A stretch of DNA of 64,000 nt from Phlebotomus papatasi (Eukaryota > Arthropoda > Insecta > Diptera > Psychodidae), in contig NC_077222.1 of assembly GCF_024763615.1 (NCBI RefSeq), positions 56,296,001 to 56,360,000 of the forward strand, read 5' to 3'. Positions 58,407-64,000 of this stretch are shown one piece after another. Made by a program: the position numbers and the translations under genes. Positions within the stretch are counted from its first letter, which is position 1; each line of letters opens with the position of its first letter. The notes beneath the pieces were generated by a model, which saw only the letters and a list, made by a program, of their open reading frames with translations, searched no databases and was not told where the DNA came from.

Positions 58407-58794
58407 CAAATGATTATTGTAAGCCCTTCTGGCAAATCTTTAGTTCAGTTTAATGGCGTGCAGACTCAGTGAAAAACGTGTTCTATATTGCTCTCTAAAG
58501 TTTATTGATTTAAAGTGATCTATAGGTGAAAGTATGACTTCTAAATTTGAGATTTGTTTCTGATGTATAATGCAATTTTGCAGATATTAGAAATTTGATT
58601 GAATTGATCAGGGATACTAGAAGAGATAAGGAAATGAGAAGATTCACAGAATGTAAGGTTAGCTAAAAGACAAAATGACACGCCATTAACAATTAATTAA
58701 TTATTTTCAGATTCCTATCTATTGTTCTATCTATCGTTCTGTTCCATAATATTGATAAAGTTTGTTTGAAACAAATGAAGTCTGATTCGGAACA
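58407..58794. other. Spacer between C1 and C2
   Basis: 388 bases of AT-rich sequence with no match to the modular element and no gene. It separates the cut ends of two partial copies. Confidence 0.6.
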
Positions 58795-60167
58795 AAAGCG
58801 TTATTATTGGAAAAATCAATTTTTTCACACTTAAACGACAAAATCGGACAGATCGCATTATCTGATCGAAAAATGATGTATGGACGAAATATAGAGACAA
58901 ATGTTTGCTACAATTATGTCGAAGTAATCATCAAATTCGGTTCAGCGACAGTCGATATAATTGAGGTTATGTGATATTGAAATTGGTTTTTCGACTGTGG
59001 CGCCCCTGGTGTTGGTCCCACAAAGTTCAAGTGTTCTAGAAAGTTGTAGCATTTGGTGAGATCTTTCGTTTAAGCCCTCATTCATCAAAATCGGTCAAGT
59101 AGAACCGGAGATATGATTTTTTGAATTTTGTGAACTTTGACCCCTCATATCTCCGGTTCTATTGAAAACACAGCGCACTTACGCACCATTTTGGAAACGC
59201 CCTAGACTGGACTACAACATACTAAAATTTCATTAACTTACACAAAGGAATTTTTGAGAAAAATGATTTTGAATTTCGATGAATTTTGACGCTATCGCAG
59301 CGCCACCTATGGGGACTTTTTGAACTTCCATCTGAAAGTGCTCATCGAGACGAAATCAAAAAGGTAAAATTTAGGTCGCTATGTTAATTAGAACCGGAGA
59401 TAGAGGCCGGTCAATGTTCGAACTTTGACCCCTTATAGCTCGGGTCAGGGGTTATGGATCGACTTAAGGTTTTTTTTGTTTGATAGGTATAATCAACGGC
59501 TACAACATACTAAAATTTCAGCCCGATTGCATAAGGAATTTTTGAGTTATTTAACTTTTAAGATTTAAAAATTTTCTTTTTAACAATAGCGCCCCTAGCG
59601 GTAGTTTTACGAACTTGCGATGTTAGAAGAGGAAGTGGCATTTCACGAGAGCTTTCCAAAAAGCCCCCATTTTTTAAATTCTGATAATTAGAACCGGAGT
59701 TATGGCCATTTTAAGAAATTTTTTTTGGACCCTTATAGCTCGGGTCAGGGAGGTCGGGGGACCTTAAGTTTGGTATTGATGGAAAGCCCTAAGGCCCAGC
59801 TATAACATTCTAAAATTTGAGCCCGCTCGATGCCATAGGGGCGGAGCCATTAAGAAAACAAAAAAAGGGGGGTCTTCAAAATGGCGGAAGGAGGGGTGGG
59901 GGGTGGGGGGTCAATGCACCAAGTTGCAATTTTCATACGATATATAACCTTTGCCGAAAACCGCAAGTCGATATCTCTTTTAGTTTAGGAGCTATTAAGC
60001 TCCAAAGAGCGGCCGGACGGACGGACGGACGGGAACGGTTTTTAGCCATCCATATATTCGTGATCAGGAAGTGTCAAAACACATTCTGGCAAAGTTTGGG
60101 GCCAATCGGAGGACATGAGATTTTGTTAGGATTATAGTAGGTGAGATTGTTAAGAATCTCACCTAAT
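58795..60167 (+). mobile_element. 1.8-kb modular element, copy C2, 5'-truncated
   Basis: It begins at AAAGCGTTATTAT, about 460 bases into the element, and runs to the terminal hairpin and ACCTAAT. It overlaps C1 in content by about 860 bases and is more diverged from A and B than C1 is. The GGCC tract has become GGAC units (GCCGGACGGACGGACGGACG). Confidence 0.85.
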
Positions 60168-60218
60168 ACCCCACTTCCCCCTACTTAAACTATTCAGAAA
60201 AAAATGAATACCTATCTA

Positions 60219-61451
60219 TTGGATGATTGCATAAGTTCGTGGGACTTTTTCACGCAGGTCGTCTAGGGGTATATCGTAGCTTACCTCAACCATTCATGTT
60301 TACTTTTTTGCTTATACTGGAAAGATTATAGTGTTTTATATCCCTCTAATGCCAAGTATCCTTCAAATAACTCGATATGTCCTTTGGAGGACATTTCCAA
60401 AATGTGGAACAAAAAGTTACATCTACAACATTTAATATTAGGCGAATTTTGGAGACGTTTAAGTGATAAATTTCCACAGAAAAGCATTTTGGGCATTTAT
60501 TTAGATCAAGTTCTTTCTCTTAGAATGATTAAAAGGTGTCTTCGAAAATTTCGAAATAAGGATTTATCCTTTGAAACATCAACTCCATTTTAAACGGCTT
60601 CTAACATTAATGGCAATATTGTAAGTATCCTATCGGATGAAAATTTATTGAAAATTAGAAAAGCTTTGATACGTTTAAAAGCTCAATAGATGAGTGTCAC
60701 ATTTTTTGACTAAAAGGAATAAGGGGAACCGTATGATTGTAGGGAATGTAGCCATTTCTCTCCTGATATGTTGTGATGAAGAAACTTTTCTGGATCGATT
60801 GGTGACAGGTGATGAGAAATGGATTTAATACAACAACATACAGTGGAAAACATCCACGGAAAAACAGCTAAGCTTGCTGTAAAAGCTGATTTGTAATTAT
60901 TGAAAGAGTTGCTGGAAATTAGATGAGATTTCAGCAAAATTAATTACTTTGAGCTACTCCAACGCGATGAAACAATCATAAAACATAAACATCGAGACTA
61001 ATTCATTAGATTCAATGCGCTTATTTAATAGAAATTTCCGATTTCGGCCAAAAGAAAGGGCATAATTTTCCAAAAAGACAACACTAAATCATGCATAGAA
61101 TAGCAGACGCTGACAAAATTACAGGAGTTACAATAGGAAATCCTCCGGAACCAAAAATATTCTTCAGATATTAACCCTTCAGGTTATCATTTGTTTCAAT
61201 CTCTACAAAATAGTTTGGTGCCCAAAAATATGAATCCCTTAGAAGCTGTATAAAATGACCTTGCGAACTCTCTTCAAGAAAAAAACAGTTTTTTTTTCTA
61301 AATTATGAGATTGATAAGGTTATATATCTTTTGAGGACAAGTGTTAAGATCAATAGAGACTATATCCTTGATTATACAAATTATATTTCTAAAAGAAAAT
61401 ATCAGTTGAAATTTATCTTAAGCAGTCCTACGAACTTATGCAATCATCCAA
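60219..61451 (+). mobile_element. Mariner element with intact ends
   Basis: TTGGATGATTGCATAAGTTC at 60219 is mirrored exactly by the right end at 61451, and TA flanks both sides (60217-60218, 61452-61453). The match runs about 30 bases with one difference. The 1233-bp length is right for mariner. It contains one decayed transposase gene on the plus strand. Confidence 0.9.
60376..61430 (+). pseudogene. Mariner transposase, heavily mutated
   Basis: Mariner transposase cuts and pastes the element between its inverted ends using a DDD catalytic triad in the nucleus. Remnants in order: a KRCLRKFRNKDLSFE segment from the helix-turn-helix half; FLDRLVTGDEKWI around 60790-60825 carrying the first catalytic Asp and followed at once by a stop; then, after frame changes, YSSDINPSGYHLFQSLQNSL near 61160-61220 with the third catalytic Asp region, and NPLEAV. 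The second Asp block (normally DNARPH) is unrecognisable, with about TTLNHA left. Many stops and frameshifts exclude function. A frame of 70 codons at 60384-60593 is only part of this relic. Confidence 0.88.
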
Positions 61452-61453
61452 TA

Positions 61454-62867
61454 ACATAACCATCTAATAAATTTAAAATTAAAACTAAATTATTTTTAAA
61501 TAAACATATATATATAAAATAAAAATTTATATACAACAAGTATAGGGTATCTGTCGGATATAGATTCATAAGCAGCCTCTGGCGAATACCGGAAGATCTG
61601 AGTCCTAAAAAATTTATATTCCAGAAGGTTTTTAGAGTTTTTCTTGTGACATACTAGTCACAAGAAAATTGTAAGTACCTTACTATTCCACTTCCTGGCA
61701 TAATTAGAATTTAGAAAAAAAACGCTGTTAGTTCATGAATCCTTTCAGTTTCGGGAAAAGAAAAAAGCTACCGGAGGCACGATTACTGTTTTGGTTTTAG
61801 CCCAAAAATTACCCAAAAAGGTCTTCATTCATCCTTGAAGCTTTTTCCAATTTCTCTCAAATAGATCAAAAAAATATTGAATAATAAACTGACCTACTCT
61901 CCCCTATATTTTTTTGATAATGAAAGTAAATTTGTCCCTTTATGTTAATTTTATGCTTCACCAAATTCTAAGGAAGATGTGCAAATACAATGTAATGACC
62001 TATAGATATAGAACTTGTATATATATTATTATGTGCAAATACCAAAGGTTAATTTATCCTTAATGATCATACAGTCTTGTGATAATTTCAACTTAATTGG
62101 GGTAAGAGATTTTAATTGTTGTTATTACCCAAAAACATTGTTGATTAATGGGATTAGTTGTGGAAACACAAGAAACAAAACTTTTGGTGTCCAAGGGGGA
62201 AATGATACTGACCGCAGAACTTCTTCAACCGTAATTTTATTGAGAATGAAAGGAAATTAAATTCGATAAATCACTCTATAGAGGAAAATTTTTCTCAATG
62301 TGCAAAAGAAAATGAGTAAAAACGAAAGAAAGAAAAAAACATTCATTCTTTCAGAATTTCATTATTATTTTAAGTCAAGTGCGAAAATACTCAACAAATT
62401 TTCATACAAGACATGAATTGTGGTGTTCATTTGGAGAAAGTGCTCCTTATGCATATATCATTTTATTTCATGAGCTCGTGCTCCGTGGGAGAAAAAGTAC
62501 TATATATACTATAAACGTTACAACATTTTAACATTCGACTCACATGCGAAAATTTGTCCTGCTAATTTGCCAAGAATAAATATAGCTCCTTTTATCGACC
62601 ATTCTAGGGTTCTAGAGATCAAATGACGCCGAAATAGTACTATTTCACCAAAAACCAGAACATATTCAGAGAAAGTCTATTTTTCCTTTCTTTTTGTCTT
62701 TCAATTCAATTAGATGATTCTATCGATTAAGCGGAAGATAGGTTTAATTCCACATAATGTTTCCTTTATTATCGCCTTTAATTTGTTACTTAGTAATATT
62801 GTATCGGCAACCATTAAATATACAGGCTGTGCCATATATTCATGGACTGAACAGATTTAAAAGCCAG
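61454..62867. other. No gene recognised
   Basis: CTACTCTCCCCTA at 61894-61906 looks like the right end of a TA-GGGG MITE, but I see no convincing left partner. An 81-codon ATG frame at 62015-62260 lacks motifs. Confidence 0.45.
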
Positions 62868-62869
62868 TA

Positions 62870-63084
62870 GGGGGGAGTGGGGCACCTTTGAAAGTGGGGT
62901 ACCTTTGAAATTGGCATTTTTCATTTATTTTTAAATAAAATTGAGCCTTATCGTGATATAATTTAGTTGCATAAACAGATTGAGAAGCTAAATTATATCA
63001 CGATAAGACTTAATTATATTTAAAAATAGGTGAAAAATCCCAATTTCAGAGGTGCCCCACTTTCAAAAGTACTCCACTTCCTCC
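62870..63084. mobile_element. Palindromic TA-GGGG MITE, 215 bp
   Basis: TA then GGGGGGAGTGGGGCACCTTT, with the inverted GAGGTGCCCCACTTTC and CTCCACTTCCTCC then TA on the right. GGGGCACCTTTGAAA is followed by GGGGTACCTTTGAAA, a direct repeat within the end. Near the centre TTATCGTGATATAATTTAG pairs with CTAAATTATATCACGATAA. Confidence 0.85.
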
Positions 63085-63086
63085 TA

Positions 63087-63689
63087 TCTCACATTTACTG
63101 TCGAGTACTTTTTGTATATATTTGACATGTGCCTTCGATCTTTAAAACAACACCCAAATACGCTTTCGAAACCTACTGATGACCACGTAGTCTACAATGT
63201 TGATCGGAAATTCTATAAAGATATATAACTTCTTAAAGTTTTAGGCATGAAATTAATTGAAATGAAAGATCCAGTAGAATGTGTGCAGTTAATTTAAATG
63301 TTGATCTCAATGTTATAACTTTTCACAATACTTTTCAAAAGATATGTGACGGATTAATTTGTTTAATTTTTAGCTTTTTTATTGTTTATCATATTTATCA
63401 AGGACAGGTCTTCCTCAATGGGTCAGTTCAAGTGATTTTCGCTTCCTAACACTGCTTGAGACAATTTTCAGAAGGAAATAATCTCTGAACAATTTTCTAA
63501 TATTTTACTGATTCGTACATTCAGCCACATGTGCGAAAAAATCAGTAAAAATATTTTTTATTTATATTTATTTTGATGTAGTGGGTTATTTCTGATTTTG
63601 TAAATTCTTCTGTTTATAAATTTATTATTCAGTTTATAATGTTTCGTGTAAAATGCCCATTCAAATCATTCAAACGACTTAATCAATCA
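63087..63689. other. No gene recognised
   Basis: AT-rich sequence without supported features. Confidence 0.5.
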
Positions 63690-63793
63690 TTTGCACCGGG
63701 CGGGACTTAAACTCATAATGTGATAGTCGAGTCGGTGATCACACTGCCCAAGAGCCGAACGCTCTTTATAATTGCACCGCCGACCCTTGTCCA
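63690..63793 (-). mobile_element. tRNA-derived SINE head
   Basis: On the minus strand GGGTCGGCGGTGCAATTATA, AAGAGCGTTCGGCT resembles an A-box region and GAGTTTAAGTCCCGCC a B box. The arms do not fold as a tRNA. The post-B-box sequence (CCCGCCCGGTGCAAA) resembles the SINE at 14274-14382. A GATA microsatellite lies just beyond, at 63824-63840. Confidence 0.55.
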
Positions 63794-63867
63794 GAAAAAG
63801 ACACTATCTCTTCAAAATATAAAAGATAGATAGATAGATACATTTATTCATCAATGCTTTCGCAGTA

Positions 63868-63950
63868 GGGGAAAGTAGTCTGCTTGCGAACGTTCATGCT
63901 TTCCAATAATGTGAATTTTCTTTTATTTTTCCTAATAGAGTAATGGCCTC
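63868..63950. mobile_element. TA-GGGG MITE fragment (relative of 14072-14145)
   Basis: After TA, GGGGAAAGTAGTCTGCTTG, GCGAACGTTCATGC, AATAATGTGAATTTTCTTTT match 14072-14140 in order. No partner end before the next MITE begins. Confidence 0.6.
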
Positions 63951-63959
63951 TACACACTA

Positions 63960-64000
63960 GGGTAAAGTGATATAAGTTAGACATAGTGTTACAAGTTAGA
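63960..64000 (+). mobile_element. Start of another TA-GGG MITE, cut by the window end
   Basis: TA then GGGTAAAGTGATATAAGTTA and TGTTACAAGTTAGA equals the right end of 13594-13825 in reverse complement. The rest lies outside the window. Confidence 0.75.

Noticed and set aside
63690..63793. Functional tRNA gene
   Set aside because: No cloverleaf can be formed with a 7-bp acceptor stem; A and B box resemblance only.

Overview
This window looks like non-coding insect chromosome, AT-rich and full of mobile elements. The mix of mariner and pogo relics, TTAA-flanked MITEs, tRNA-derived SINEs, RTE/jockey-like non-LTR fragments and insect-style short introns suggests an arthropod, most likely a dipteran. 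That is inference from element types and base composition; no host gene here fixes the species. There is no bacterial, plasmid or viral architecture. I found no complete, confidently identified host gene. The only host coding candidates are on the minus strand: a three-exon model (11437-12315), a chemoreceptor-like open frame (12496-12906) and a weaker open frame (22688-23086).

Layout. 1-8.35 kb is AT-rich and nearly featureless, apart from a pogo-type terminal fragment, a piggyBac-like TTAA MITE (4042-4272) and a deletion derivative of the 1.8-kb modular repeat. 8.35-11.31 kb is a nest: a 2.67-kb TA-GGGG element (8601-11268) holding two related inverted-repeat elements, one of which holds a further MITE. 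11.4-12.9 kb has the gene candidates. 13.6-14.4 kb has MITEs and a SINE. 14665-21398 is a 6.7-kb foldback element whose two opposed arms are built of hundreds of 22-bp repeats. 22-24.4 kb has further MITEs and a SINE-family fragment.

24545-26362, 54064-55887 and 57091-60167 hold copies of a ~1.8-kb non-autonomous element made of diverged ~300-bp modules with a hairpin at its 3' end. 29.7-31.4 kb has a tRNA-SINE beside a frameshifted reverse-transcriptase fragment. 33805-35992 is a pogo-like transposon with a broken transposase, inserted inside a SINE-like repeat; an intact copy of that repeat at 38694-39071 runs into a 500-N assembly gap (39072-39571). 38-45 kb has several palindromic MITEs and a tRNA-SINE. 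46162-48894 is a nearly perfect 2.7-kb hairpin with a TAA target-site duplication. 49545-51029 is a second foldback-type element with a nested LINE 3' end. 60219-61451 is a dead mariner with intact ends. The last 1.2 kb holds three more MITE copies or fragments and a SINE.

The elements do not form a pathway; what links them is nesting and shared structure. Three themes stand out. (1) At least eight palindromic MITE families share TA-GGGG-like ends and carry short duplicated words just inside them. (2) Two foldback elements share CAC.G.GAAAAATT-type ends with TA duplications. (3) The 1.8-kb modular repeat shares short words with the 2.7-kb hairpin. The two long inverted structures could form long double-stranded RNA if transcribed.
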